From: a virus
Strand: one strand, 5' to 3'
DNA length: 44,169 nucleotides
IMG/VR virus record: IMGVR_UViG_3300010883_017048
Coordinates: 1 to 44,169 of that record
Positions 8,530-16,070 of the stretch are shown here, one piece after another (positions within the stretch are counted from its first letter, which is position 1; the number at the start of each line of letters is the position of its first letter). The notes beneath the pieces were generated by a model. That model was given only the letters and a program-made list of their open reading frames with translations. It made no database searches and was not told where the DNA came from. Position numbers and translations under genes: made by a program.

Positions 8530-9324
8530 TTACATGTATTTTTCAATCAAAGAGTTGGTAAGATTAAACGACCCATGTGGAGATGCATTTCTCTCATACC
8601 AGCCGCGACATGCATGATGCATCTCTTCCCATTGATTTTTAGAAATTTTAGAGGTCTTGGCTTTTACCTCCTCAGGTAAATTGACAGAAATATAATGAAT
8701 ATTCTCAATCCATGGTTCATTATAATTTATAACGTCACATCCTGGAGCTACGACGGGAACCGTTCCGTGAGCCATGCATTCAATATCACGATTGCATTTT
8801 GGTCCATATCCAGGAAGTAGGAGTCCAAATTTAGAAGAAGCTAGTCTATCTTGATATTGTTCCTGAGTAAATGGATAGGAGGAGTGAAGTCCACCGTCAC
8901 CTATTGTAATAGGCATGCTAAAATGCTCTGTACTTTTAGTCCAATCTTGATCAACTCTCATGGCTCCTTGAGTATGATTCTCAATTTTTCCCATAAACAT
9001 AGATTCAAACTGTCTATCATCATAAGGAACAATACCCTTTAAAACACTAGCATGTAATTTTTTAGGATGTCTAGCAAAGAACGTCCAAGGATGAACTCGT
9101 GGATGACTTGGGACAGTATTACAAAATAAAGATACTCTAAAAGGTGGTATTCCTCTATCGTCTATTCTAGGCCAGTCATATAAAAGAAATGTTTTCATGT
9201 GGTCCGCCCAGCAAAATTCACCCTCGGTATTGATACGAGTAGCAAGCTCGAGCTCCACCCAAAGATCTACCATTTCTCTAAAAGCATCACTGTGATTAGG
9301 GTCACCTGGGGTCCATATATTCAT
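8530..9324 (-). CDS. Exostosin-like (GT47-type) glycosyltransferase
   Basis: A 264-residue GT-B type protein. The diagnostic stretch is SKFGLLLPGYGPKCNRDIECMAHGTVPVVAPGCDV (about residues 165-200), equivalent to the exostosin-family segment in which a nucleotide-sugar-binding acidic residue precedes a GxxPV turn. The N-terminal part, with FRVSLFCNTVPSHPRVHPW, fits the upstream half of the fold. The protein is compact compared with full GT47 enzymes. Its stop overlaps the next gene region, leaving one base between stop and start. It likely adds a sugar to the same glycan as its neighbours. Confidence 0.65.
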   Translation of the reverse strand: MNIWTPGDPNHSDAFREMVDLWVELELATRINTEGEFCWADHMKTFLLYDWPRIDDRGIPPFRVSLFCNTVPSHPRVHPWTFFARHPKKLHASVLKGIVPYDDRQFESMFMGKIENHTQGAMRVDQDWTKSTEHFSMPITIGDGGLHSSYPFTQEQYQDRLASSKFGLLLPGYGPKCNRDIECMAHGTVPVVAPGCDVINYNEPWIENIHYISVNLPEEVKAKTSKISKNQWEEMHHACRGWYERNASPHGSFNLTNSLIEKYM

Positions 9325-9335
9325 ATTTAAAGTTA

Positions 9336-10256
9336 TTAAGTTAGCTCTTTAATACAAGATACAATATAGTCTATTTCTTCTAATCCTAACTTTTCGTGAA
9401 AAGGAATACTAACAGTCCTAGCTGCTTCCCTTTCTGAATTAGGACATAATATTACTTTTCGATTATTATATATTGAATTTAAATGACATGCATCATAATG
9501 AATCCCACAGACAATCTCATTACTTTTCATATTTTTTATAAACTCTTTATTATCATCAACTCTAATTCTATATAAGTGATCACTAGTATTATCATACCCC
9601 AGCTGTTCATTATATAAAGCTCTAACTTGACTTAGTTTTTGCTTTTTATTATCAAGCTTAGTCAAATTACCGTGAGCGATGTATGCTTGAGTAGAGTTAA
9701 GATACATTTTCCAACCCGGGAACTTAATACTCCTCTCCCAATTGTTATGAGCATATCCCATACCATTTAGAACTGTCTCTTTAAGTAAAGAGATCTTATC
9801 TAAATCATTAGATACAATCATACCACCATCCATACCACCAACTGGCTTTGTAGGATAAAAACTAAACAATAAAAGGTCTTGAGGATTACACTCTAATTTA
9901 AATTGATCTCTATTTACCTTTTGTGCGGAATCTACAATTTTATAGTCACCAAAATCATGCAGAATATAAGAATTTCCTATCCAGTCTACGTCATCGGTAA
10001 AATTAATTTTATTACCACTATTAACAATAGAGTTTAATACTACAGGAGGTATGCAGCTAGGTATACTAACAGTAATATATTGATTTAAAAGAAGTAGAAA
10101 GATAGCGCTAGTTGCACTATTAACAGAACAAGCATATTTTACCCCAACATACTCAGCAAATGCTCTTTCAAATTCATCTACACCTTTATCGTGAAGAACA
10201 TGAGTAAATTTAGAAGTATCTACTATATAATCTTCTATATTAAAGAGATTTATCAT
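9336..10256 (-). CDS. DegT/DnrJ/EryC1-type sugar aminotransferase
   Basis: A 306-residue PLP-dependent aminotransferase of the sugar-nucleotide family. The PLP lysine is K137 in FSFYPTKPVGGMDGGM; D109 and Q112 in IVDSAQKV match the cofactor-binding D-x-x-Q/H; and CSVNSATSAIFLLL (43-56) matches the phosphate-binding G/NSxTxA loop. It is shorter than usual (about 365-400). It lies immediately behind an FdtA-like ketoisomerase with a four-base overlap, the pairing seen for enzymes that make dTDP-3-amino-3,6-dideoxy sugars (FdtA/FdtB). It would convert a 3-keto-6-deoxy sugar to the 3-amino sugar, using glutamate. Confidence 0.85.
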   Translation of the reverse strand: MINLFNIEDYIVDTSKFTHVLHDKGVDEFERAFAEYVGVKYACSVNSATSAIFLLLLNQYITVSIPSCIPPVVLNSIVNSGNKINFTDDVDWIGNSYILHDFGDYKIVDSAQKVNRDQFKLECNPQDLLLFSFYPTKPVGGMDGGMIVSNDLDKISLLKETVLNGMGYAHNNWERSIKFPGWKMYLNSTQAYIAHGNLTKLDNKKQKLSQVRALYNEQLGYDNTSDHLYRIRVDDNKEFIKNMKSNEIVCGIHYDACHLNSIYNNRKVILCPNSEREAARTVSIPFHEKLGLEEIDYIVSCIKELT

Positions 10257-10654
10257 TTACATTCCCGAACAAAGGTTTCCCAATCTTCAATATAATCACT
10301 CTTATCATATATTGTATTCGTTAATACTAAGAGAATCGCATCCGGACTATGATAGATTTGCTCATCCCAAATCATTCTAGGAATATAAAGAGCTTGTGTT
10401 GGGTAATTAAGTGTATGTCTAACCTCTCCACCAAGTCCATCTTTACAAATACACTCTACCTCTCCTTTAAGACATATTAAAATCTGCTCTGTATTATAAT
10501 GAGCATGTTGACCTCTAATACTAGAAGAATTTACTCCAAAAATATAGAACAATCGCTTAATCTTAAATGGTATTTGCTTTCTTAAGTCAACAGGAACTAA
10601 TATACCATCATTCGCGAATCCAGGAAACGCTAGAAGCTTAACATCACTAATCAT
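10253..10654 (-). CDS. FdtA/QdtA-like sugar 3,4-ketoisomerase (WxcM-like cupin)
   Basis: A 133-residue single-domain cupin of the FdtA/WxcM C-terminal family (PF05523-like), the usual size for dTDP-4-oxo-6-deoxy-D-glucose 3,4-ketoisomerases. The family motif RGQHAH is at residues 47-52, with the two catalytic histidines visible, and a typical YIPRMIWDEQ strand follows. The enzyme moves the keto group from C4 to C3 so that the next gene, a DegT-type aminotransferase, can place an amine at C3. No dTDP-glucose 4,6-dehydratase or thymidylyltransferase is seen in the window; the host or another part of the genome must supply the substrate. Overlaps both neighbours by four bases. Confidence 0.85.
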   Translation of the reverse strand: MISDVKLLAFPGFANDGILVPVDLRKQIPFKIKRLFYIFGVNSSSIRGQHAHYNTEQILICLKGEVECICKDGLGGEVRHTLNYPTQALYIPRMIWDEQIYHSPDAILLVLTNTIYDKSDYIEDWETFVRECK

Positions 10655-11472
10655 ACCTTCAGTTTATTAAAAAATTCCTTTTCTACTACCTCTTCAGCTT
10701 TAACTGGTGTAATAAAGGCTCCCCATGGTTGTCGTTTTATTAATACAGATTGAAGATACGTATCAAAAATCTTACACATTAATCTATCCATATGTGACCC
10801 TCTATTACTATTAATATTAAACTCCTTTTCCATACTATCTGTTTGCTGCCAATTCATCTCGTGATGTATATGGAAGCAGTATGGTGGGTAGTTATTTCCA
10901 AATAAATCATTGTTACCATATATCTTCATTAAAGTGGTATATACCTGGTCCCATACCGGCATGCTTAACAGATAATCTCGAAATAGATCAACATGATCCA
11001 AGTACCATTTCTTTTTAAATACAAACGTATCAAATCCGGCAATTTCATATCTAACAGGTGTAACTTTTTTGTCTAAGATATCTTGAAACGATTTAACGTC
11101 TTGTATATCTAGACGTGAGCACCCAAACGCGACCGGTTTATTATTCTGTATAAATTTAATTAGATTATTATTAATAATAACATCACTATTAGTAAAGATA
11201 AAGTAATCACAATCTATATTAGATAAACATGATATAATATCGTTTACAAACGGAAGTTTCTTTTTAGACTTTGATAGTATAGACTTACTACTACGCTTAA
11301 GGTCATGTATAGTGTGTAAATCGTATGGATTCTCAAACGTTGATTTTTCATCAGCAAATTGAATATCATATACATCAACATCAAAGTTCGATTGAAGATA
11401 TTTCCATGAATCTACCGCGACATCTTGTCGATGATATTTTCCAAATGTGTTTGATCCAATAACAATTTTCAT
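10651..11472 (-). CDS. GT-A fold glycosyltransferase-like protein
   Basis: A 273-residue protein resembling 6225-6965. It opens MKIVIGSNTFGKYHRQDVAV, has DYFIFTNSDVIINNNL (about residues 90-105) with an NSD metal-type site, then CSRLDIQDV and EIAGFDTFVFKKKWYLDHV, and ends with a WGAFITPVKAEE tail. The layout of strand-DxD, then a GxD-F-V-F strand, is shared by three proteins of this island. No signal peptide or membrane segment. It directly follows the glycosyltransferase at 11475 with two bases between them. Called a sugar transferase from motif layout; biochemical specificity cannot be inferred. Confidence 0.6.
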   Translation of the reverse strand: MKIVIGSNTFGKYHRQDVAVDSWKYLQSNFDVDVYDIQFADEKSTFENPYDLHTIHDLKRSSKSILSKSKKKLPFVNDIISCLSNIDCDYFIFTNSDVIINNNLIKFIQNNKPVAFGCSRLDIQDVKSFQDILDKKVTPVRYEIAGFDTFVFKKKWYLDHVDLFRDYLLSMPVWDQVYTTLMKIYGNNDLFGNNYPPYCFHIHHEMNWQQTDSMEKEFNINSNRGSHMDRLMCKIFDTYLQSVLIKRQPWGAFITPVKAEEVVEKEFFNKLKV

Positions 11473-11474
11473 AA

Positions 11475-12218
11475 TTACCTACTATAATTTAATCTTATAC
11501 TATCCATGCTGCAACTAACATCTTCTAGCACTGTACTTGGTATATCACCAACACACATGCCATACTTTTTAAAAAAATACCTTCCGGAGCTATCAACGTT
11601 TTCATGGTATTGTGGCTTATTAGTTATGGTCGATTCACATTCATTCTCTTCTAGATAATTATCACTATCTATCATATCCGGAAACCACCAAAAAGGTGGA
11701 ACTAACTTCTTAAGAGAGCATCTATATGTCCACTCAATGTGCTCATATGCATTTTTAAATCCCTGATCAAACCCTCCAATACTTTTAACGACACCTCTTA
11801 ACATATACATAAAGGCACCTTGACACTTTTCGTGTAAATCTATATTGTGTATTGTCTTACGGATTGGATTATCACCTACTTTTGAAAACATTAAGTGGTA
11901 TATGCCAGATTCTTTAGCCGCTGATATATATCTATCAAATACATCATCCTCCTTAACAATTATATCATCTTCAATTAAAAATATATGGTCACACTTTTTA
12001 TGCATTAAGTAGGCTAATCCAGCATTCTTTGATGTTGCTATACCGTTTGTTGATGGGAAATCCAAAACTATATCCTTGATACTATCTAAAGAGTTATAAG
12101 GGTATCCACCATCCTTAACAATAATAAGCTCATCAATCTTATGCTTAGGTATTGAGTTATATACTTTATTAAATGAATCTTCGCGATTAAACGTATTAAT
12201 ACATATACCTATACTCAT
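11475..12218 (-). CDS. Family 2-like glycosyltransferase (paralogue A)
   Basis: A 247-residue GT-A protein. It begins SIGICINTFNRE, the usual first strand of GT2 enzymes, and carries HIFLIEDDIIVKEDDVFDRY (about residues 78-97) with the metal-binding EDD. A later GAFMYMLRGVVKSIGGFDQGFKNAYEHIEW segment fits the GT2 acceptor loop, where GGFD and E-H act near the catalytic base. It is clearly paralogous to 12215-13003 (same IEDDI motif, same A-x-EH-x-x-WTYR/H-T arrangement and PPFxWF). ATGA overlap with the upstream gene. Confidence 0.8.
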   Translation of the reverse strand: MSIGICINTFNREDSFNKVYNSIPKHKIDELIIVKDGGYPYNSLDSIKDIVLDFPSTNGIATSKNAGLAYLMHKKCDHIFLIEDDIIVKEDDVFDRYISAAKESGIYHLMFSKVGDNPIRKTIHNIDLHEKCQGAFMYMLRGVVKSIGGFDQGFKNAYEHIEWTYRCSLKKLVPPFWWFPDMIDSDNYLEENECESTITNKPQYHENVDSSGRYFFKKYGMCVGDIPSTVLEDVSCSMDSIRLNYSR

Positions 12219-13003
12219 GGCTTTACATTTTTTAAATAAGAGACAACGTCGTCTAAGCTATCGATAGATTGATAAGGGTTACATACATCTATGTCAAATT
12301 TTACCTTAAACCGATCAACACCTTCCCGGAAATTAGTTAACCAATCACCAGTTCTAATAACACTCTCACTATGACCTCTATCCTGTTCATCTAACCAGTC
12401 GTCACTATTCTCGAGATCAGCAAACCATCTAAATGGAGGATGAAACCCAGCCTTAATCGCTTCCATAGTATGATCAACATGTTCCATCGCATTTACATAT
12501 GCTTCATCCATCATGCCAATTTTATCAATTACATCTCTATGATAATAGCTGAAAGCACCGTATATATTATGATATATCGCGAGCCTTATATCTCTATAAT
12601 CAATTATTTTTTTTGGATTCGGAGATCTATTGACCTTATTATCCTCACCATGGAGGCAAAAATTCAAATGCTTAATACCAGTAATCTCCGAGCATCTAAT
12701 ATACTCATTAAACACTTTATTATTTTTTATAATAATATCATCTTCAATTAAAAATAAATGGGTACAATTATTATTAAGAAGGTATTTTAGTGCATCATTT
12801 TTAGATTTACCAACACCCATATTCTCTTCATGCTCTATAATATCCACCTTATCCACCGCCATTTTAAAATATTCACCCGGTAAAGGTTTCCCGTCATTAA
12901 TTATAACAATATGATCCACTATATCTAGTGGTATAGACTCTATACACTGTTTTAAGAAATGCTCTCTATTACATGTAATTACACCAACGCCAATTCTATT
13001 CAT
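12215..13003 (-). CDS. Family 2-like glycosyltransferase (paralogue B)
   Basis: A 262-residue GT-A protein and the first gene of the minus-strand sugar island. It opens IGVGVITCNREHFLKQC, has THLFLIEDDIIIKNNKVF (about residues 81-98) with the EDD metal site, then GAFSYYHRDVIDKIGMMDEAYVNAMEHVDH. It is a paralogue of 11475-12218. A sigma70-like promoter (TTGCCA, 17 bases, TATTAT) ends only 6 bases before its ATG, so the transcript would have almost no leader. From here to the left edge there is no clear terminator, and genes overlap or abut, consistent with one long operon. Confidence 0.8.
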   Translation of the reverse strand: MNRIGVGVITCNREHFLKQCIESIPLDIVDHIVIINDGKPLPGEYFKMAVDKVDIIEHEENMGVGKSKNDALKYLLNNNCTHLFLIEDDIIIKNNKVFNEYIRCSEITGIKHLNFCLHGEDNKVNRSPNPKKIIDYRDIRLAIYHNIYGAFSYYHRDVIDKIGMMDEAYVNAMEHVDHTMEAIKAGFHPPFRWFADLENSDDWLDEQDRGHSESVIRTGDWLTNFREGVDRFKVKFDIDVCNPYQSIDSLDDVVSYLKNVKP

Positions 13004-13009
13004 ATATAT

Positions 13010-13038
13010 ATAATAATATTATAATTGATTGCTGGCAA
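13010..13038 (-). promoter_or_regulatory. Sigma70-like promoter of the sugar island
   Basis: On the minus strand, TTGCCA (13038-13033), a 17-base spacer and TATTAT (13015-13010), then 6 bases to the ATG at 13003. Elements and spacing fit a bacterial housekeeping promoter. The start of transcription would fall at or next to the start codon. Confidence 0.6.
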
Positions 13039-13046
13039 TAATCAAT
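13024..13046. promoter_or_regulatory. Inverted repeat in the divergent promoter region (possible operator)
   Basis: Perfect 7-base arms, ATTGATT (13024-13030) and AATCAAT (13040-13046), separated by 9 bases, in the 55-base gap between phoH (plus) and the sugar island (minus). The -35 box of the minus promoter lies in the spacer. There is no T-tract, so a terminator is unlikely; a repressor site is inferred. Confidence 0.4.
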
Positions 13047-13058
13047 AAGTAATTATAT

Positions 13059-13844
13059 ATGGCGAGACACAAACCGGTACCCAAAAATAGATCTAAGGAA
13101 GTAAAAAAAGCAGAAAAAAACATTCAAACAGCCCAGCGATTTACATGTGATATAAAATATAATATATCAAATGAATATGAATTTTTACCAGTTCACAAGT
13201 CATTTGTAGAGTTAACACTTAAGAGAGATACCAATATAGTACTTGTAGATGGCCCGGCCGGTACAGCCAAAACATACTGTGCTGTGTATATCGCACTAAC
13301 ATTATTAAAAGCTAGATGTAAAGACAGCATACTATATGTACGTAGCATTGTAGAGTCAGCTACACGTAAGTTAGGTTCCCTCCCGGGTGAGGTAGAGGAT
13401 AAGTTTAAACCATGGTCCATACCTCTCGTCGAGAAGCTCGAGGAATTGATAGAGACCCCTTACATTAATCCATTAATGGAGAGAGAATATATTAAATGCA
13501 TTCCAGTTAATTTTCTTAGAGGATCTACATTTAGAGACAATGTGGTTATCATTGATGAGGCTCAAAATCTAGAGTATAGTGAACTTGTAACTATTATGAC
13601 CAGATATGGTGAAAATTGTAAGCTATTAATAATAGGTGATAGTAAGCAGTCAGATATTAATTCTAAATCCGGATTCCCTCAAATATATAACGCGTTTGAT
13701 AATGAAGAAAGTGAACAAGAAGGTATATATACGTTTAAGTTTACAGAGGATGATATAACGAGAAGCCCTCTTCTTAAGTTTATTATTACACAGTTAGATA
13801 GATCTACTAAGAAACTACCAGTGAATCAGATTATAGAGGGATAA
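13059..13844 (+). CDS. phoH: PhoH-like ATPase
   Basis: A 261-residue P-loop ATPase of the PhoH family, common in marine phages. Walker A is GPAGTAKT (residues 65-72) and Walker B is NVVIIDEAQN (about 164-173). A family-typical RKLGSLPGEVEDKFKPW loop lies between them, and LLIIGDSKQSD is the later sensor-type motif. A basic N-terminal 20 residues (KNRSKEVKKAEK) precedes the domain. PhoH proteins bind nucleotides and are linked to phosphate stress and possibly RNA metabolism; the phage role is not established. It is divergent from the sugar island and converges with 13846-14100, with a single base between the stops. Confidence 0.93.
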   Translation: MARHKPVPKNRSKEVKKAEKNIQTAQRFTCDIKYNISNEYEFLPVHKSFVELTLKRDTNIVLVDGPAGTAKTYCAVYIALTLLKARCKDSILYVRSIVESATRKLGSLPGEVEDKFKPWSIPLVEKLEELIETPYINPLMEREYIKCIPVNFLRGSTFRDNVVIIDEAQNLEYSELVTIMTRYGENCKLLIIGDSKQSDINSKSGFPQIYNAFDNEESEQEGIYTFKFTEDDITRSPLLKFIITQLDRSTKKLPVNQIIEG

Positions 13845-13845
13845 C

Positions 13846-14100
13846 TTAACGCTTACGAAGTATAAACGGAAGAGCCTTTTGCATTTCTTTTAATACCTGC
13901 TTTGGATTCCTTCCGGGATCTAATACAGAATTACCATCATCGTCTTCAGTAGCAATTGGTGCTGTTTGAGCCCTAAATTCCTTTTGGGCTGCTCTAACAA
14001 AGTCCTCACTTAAATTTAACTTACTTGGATATCGGCTTCTAGCTACCATATAGCCAAATCCTTCTAGGAGATCTTCGTATTCTTTATTAAACTTCTTCAT
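13846..14100 (-). CDS. Small late protein with capsid-targeting-like N-terminus
   Basis: An 84-residue protein of unknown function. Its start, MKKFNKEYEDLLEGFG, has Phe4, an aromatic at 8 and LLE at 11-13, the pattern shared by several proteins of this window and resembling a T4 capsid-targeting tag with an (I/L)xE prohead-protease site. A late-type promoter, ATTAAATA, ends 6 bases before the ATG, inside the end of the upstream gene. The body is charged and Gln/Ala-rich and ends in basic residues (FILRKR). Probably a minor internal head protein; this is inferred. Confidence 0.65.
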   Translation of the reverse strand: MKKFNKEYEDLLEGFGYMVARSRYPSKLNLSEDFVRAAQKEFRAQTAPIATEDDDGNSVLDPGRNPKQVLKEMQKALPFILRKR

Positions 14101-14830
14101 TTAAATTATTTAATACAATACCCTGCTCATCTTGGGTATATTTTCCATCTTTAATAGCCGGAACACCGTCTTTATTTAATATATTTGATGCATCTTCCAT
14201 AAAATTACCAGATGTATCATACTGTGTTCCATCTGGTTGAATATATAAAGTCACCATCTTCATACGCTGTTCTCGTGATCCAAATACCTCTATTATAGCT
14301 GGACAATCGTCTACTGGCATAAATTCATTCTTACCATCCCTCCAATCTCTAATAAAACTTTTAAATATAACATCAATCTCTCTTATTGATGAAATATCAG
14401 CATCAGTTATATTCTCATGTTTAGATGTAATATGTATATTTTGTTGATCAACAATAGGCACAAAAAATATAATATCCAAATGCTTCATACATTTACGAGT
14501 CTTAGTTTTTAACCTTTCAATAAACTTGTCGTCTATAGAGTTAATATTTTTTTTCTTTAGCCATAGACTATATGCTAATACATCAAGTGAGCATCTATTA
14601 AATATAACATTATCTGTATCTTCCTTGAATTTATATATCTCTCTATTAAGATCAGTAATTAACTTCCACATTGTATTACTAACAGTCTTAAATTCAGTAC
14701 CCTTTATATTATCAATTATTGACTGGTATGTTACTTCCGGTTCATTATATAGATTATCCCAATTAGTAATTATATCTTGAACCAAGGTGCTCTTATCTTG
14801 ACACGTTGTACCTGAAACTGCAACTCTCAT
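14087..14830 (-). CDS. P-loop kinase/ATPase, AAA_28 (NadR/thymidylate kinase)-like
   Basis: A 247-residue protein. The N-terminal RVAVSGTTCQDKSTLVQDII (residues 2-21) is a P-loop in which the usual glycine before the lysine is Asp12 (consensus GxxxxGKS/T, here GTTCQDKS), an unusual Walker A. NVIFNRCSLDVLAYSLWL resembles the DR-x-x-x-D LID/substrate motif of NadR- and nucleoside-kinase-like AAA_28 proteins, and LDIIFFVPIVD is the following strand. The last 60 residues form a separate Gly/Asn-rich tail (YIQPDGTQYDTSG). It lies downstream of queD, queE and a phosphoribosyltransferase, so phosphorylation of a purine or deazapurine nucleotide is possible. Confidence 0.65.
   Translation of the reverse strand: MRVAVSGTTCQDKSTLVQDIITNWDNLYNEPEVTYQSIIDNIKGTEFKTVSNTMWKLITDLNREIYKFKEDTDNVIFNRCSLDVLAYSLWLKKKNINSIDDKFIERLKTKTRKCMKHLDIIFFVPIVDQQNIHITSKHENITDADISSIREIDVIFKSFIRDWRDGKNEFMPVDDCPAIIEVFGSREQRMKMVTLYIQPDGTQYDTSGNFMEDASNILNKDGVPAIKDGKYTQDEQGIVLNNLNEEV
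14107..14114 (-). promoter_or_regulatory. T4-type late promoter variant
   Basis: ATTAAATA on the minus strand, 6 bases before the ATG at 14100. It differs from the T4 late consensus TATAAATA at two positions and has the same distance to the start codon as other candidates here. It lies inside the 3' end of the preceding kinase gene. Confidence 0.5.
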
Positions 14831-14842
14831 TAATAATAATTA

Positions 14843-15310
14843 TCAAACCTCCCAAGGAAATACAACCCATTGGTCTTTAGGTATGTATTTATATACGAAC
14901 ATAGGTATATGATTTGTTTCTCTTTTTGCAAATATACATGCAGATGTAACATGACCAGCTCCGTTATTTAATAGGTAGCGATGGATGTGATTTAAAGTCC
15001 GACCATTATCAGATAAGTCATCAATAACTAGTATCCGTTTTCCCTCAAATCTAATAGGGTGCTGATATATGTATAATTCACCTTGGTTACGCGAATCATA
15101 AGATTTAACTCCTATTGATTGAACTTGTCCTATATTATTTAAGTTAGCTAAAATGGAAGCCGGTACTAACCCACCACGTGATAGAGCTATATACATATCA
15201 TACTCTCTATCCGCAACTTGTTCCGCTAAATTAGCGCAAGCCTTATTGATATAATTCCAGGAATACTTTTTCTCTTTTAAATCAGACACCTGTTGTTTGA
15301 TCCCATGCAC
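14843..15310 (-). CDS. Purine-type phosphoribosyltransferase
   Basis: A 155-residue type I phosphoribosyltransferase, the size of bacterial xanthine-guanine PRTs (Gpt). The PRPP-binding motif is RILVIDDLSDNGRTL (about residues 90-104); DMYIALSRGGLVPASILA is the upstream PPi loop; the C-terminal DQWVVFPWEV fits the base-binding end of Gpt. The family joins a purine base to PRPP. It overlaps the 3' end of queE by 29 bases, and a kinase-like gene follows, so it may salvage guanine or, more speculatively, activate a 7-deazaguanine base as a nucleotide. Confidence 0.85.
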   Translation of the reverse strand: MHGIKQQVSDLKEKKYSWNYINKACANLAEQVADREYDMYIALSRGGLVPASILANLNNIGQVQSIGVKSYDSRNQGELYIYQHPIRFEGKRILVIDDLSDNGRTLNHIHRYLLNNGAGHVTSACIFAKRETNHIPMFVYKYIPKDQWVVFPWEV

Positions 15311-16064
15311 TTACGTGTAATCTAGACATTCCAATATATCCATATTTTTTTGCCATCTCTAAACAAAATCTAGTTCTTTCATGAAAATCCGCACGCTTAT
15401 CAAGACCGGGCATCATGAGCACACGCTCAGCTGGTATATTCCAAGGCTTGATCCACTCCTCCTCAATCTCCTTCATATCCTCTTCATTACTAATAACAAA
15501 TTTAAACCAATAGTTAGGATGTTGCATAATTCTCTCTATCGCAGAATGATTAATCCGTCGCTCCTTAAGTACCCCGCTATTCGCTAACTTGACTGAGCAA
15601 TTAATTTGATTTAACCTAGGAAATAATTGACGGTCAATATATATTGTACCGTTTGTTTCAATCTCGTTATATGTATGTGATTCCGGATATTCCTCTTTAA
15701 TCCAATCTAGAAAGGCCGGGATAGCCCTCTGATGTTTAGGAATTGTGGGTTCCCCACCGGTCCATATTAAATGTATTCTTCCATTCAGTATCCAGTCTAA
15801 TATATTATCTTCCTTCCAAGACTTAACAAACATATAGAATGGTTTTTGCATCCCTTTCTTCCATATATATTCGGTATCACACCACCACGTAGCCTTACCC
15901 TCCTTCACCAACTGACCACTTGGCCCTCCACACATTAGATTACATGCACGTAATCTCATAAAGTAAGCAGGTGCCCCGGTTGTGTGACCTTCACACTGGA
16001 TCGAGTAGAAGTGTTCTGATGTATCGAGAGTTGTAGGTCTCTCATTTTTGACGGCTGTATTCAT
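15282..16064 (-). CDS. queE: 7-carboxy-7-deazaguanine synthase (QueE)
   Basis: A 260-residue radical SAM enzyme that converts carboxytetrahydropterin to 7-carboxy-7-deazaguanine. The N-terminus has the family start SEHFYSIQCEGHTTGAPAYFMRL, where QCEG and the following G recognise substrate. The cluster cysteines are C41, C45 and C62 (CNLMC, 16 residues, then CDT), with an insertion compared with the simple CxxxCxxC form; this insertion is typical of one QueE subgroup with a long cluster loop. WTGGEP (about residues 100-106) is the SAM-binding GGE motif. It lies 6 bases after queD in the same operon. Confidence 0.92.
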   Translation of the reverse strand: MNTAVKNERPTTLDTSEHFYSIQCEGHTTGAPAYFMRLRACNLMCGGPSGQLVKEGKATWWCDTEYIWKKGMQKPFYMFVKSWKEDNILDWILNGRIHLIWTGGEPTIPKHQRAIPAFLDWIKEEYPESHTYNEIETNGTIYIDRQLFPRLNQINCSVKLANSGVLKERRINHSAIERIMQHPNYWFKFVISNEEDMKEIEEEWIKPWNIPAERVLMMPGLDKRADFHERTRFCLEMAKKYGYIGMSRLHVSAWDQTTGV

Positions 16065-16070
16065 ATTAAT

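Noticed and set aside
12440-12914. Overlapping plus-strand frames of about 95-100 residues
   Set aside because: Antisense to the GT2 gene whose motifs are clear; low-complexity Ile/Ser/His composition typical of shadows.
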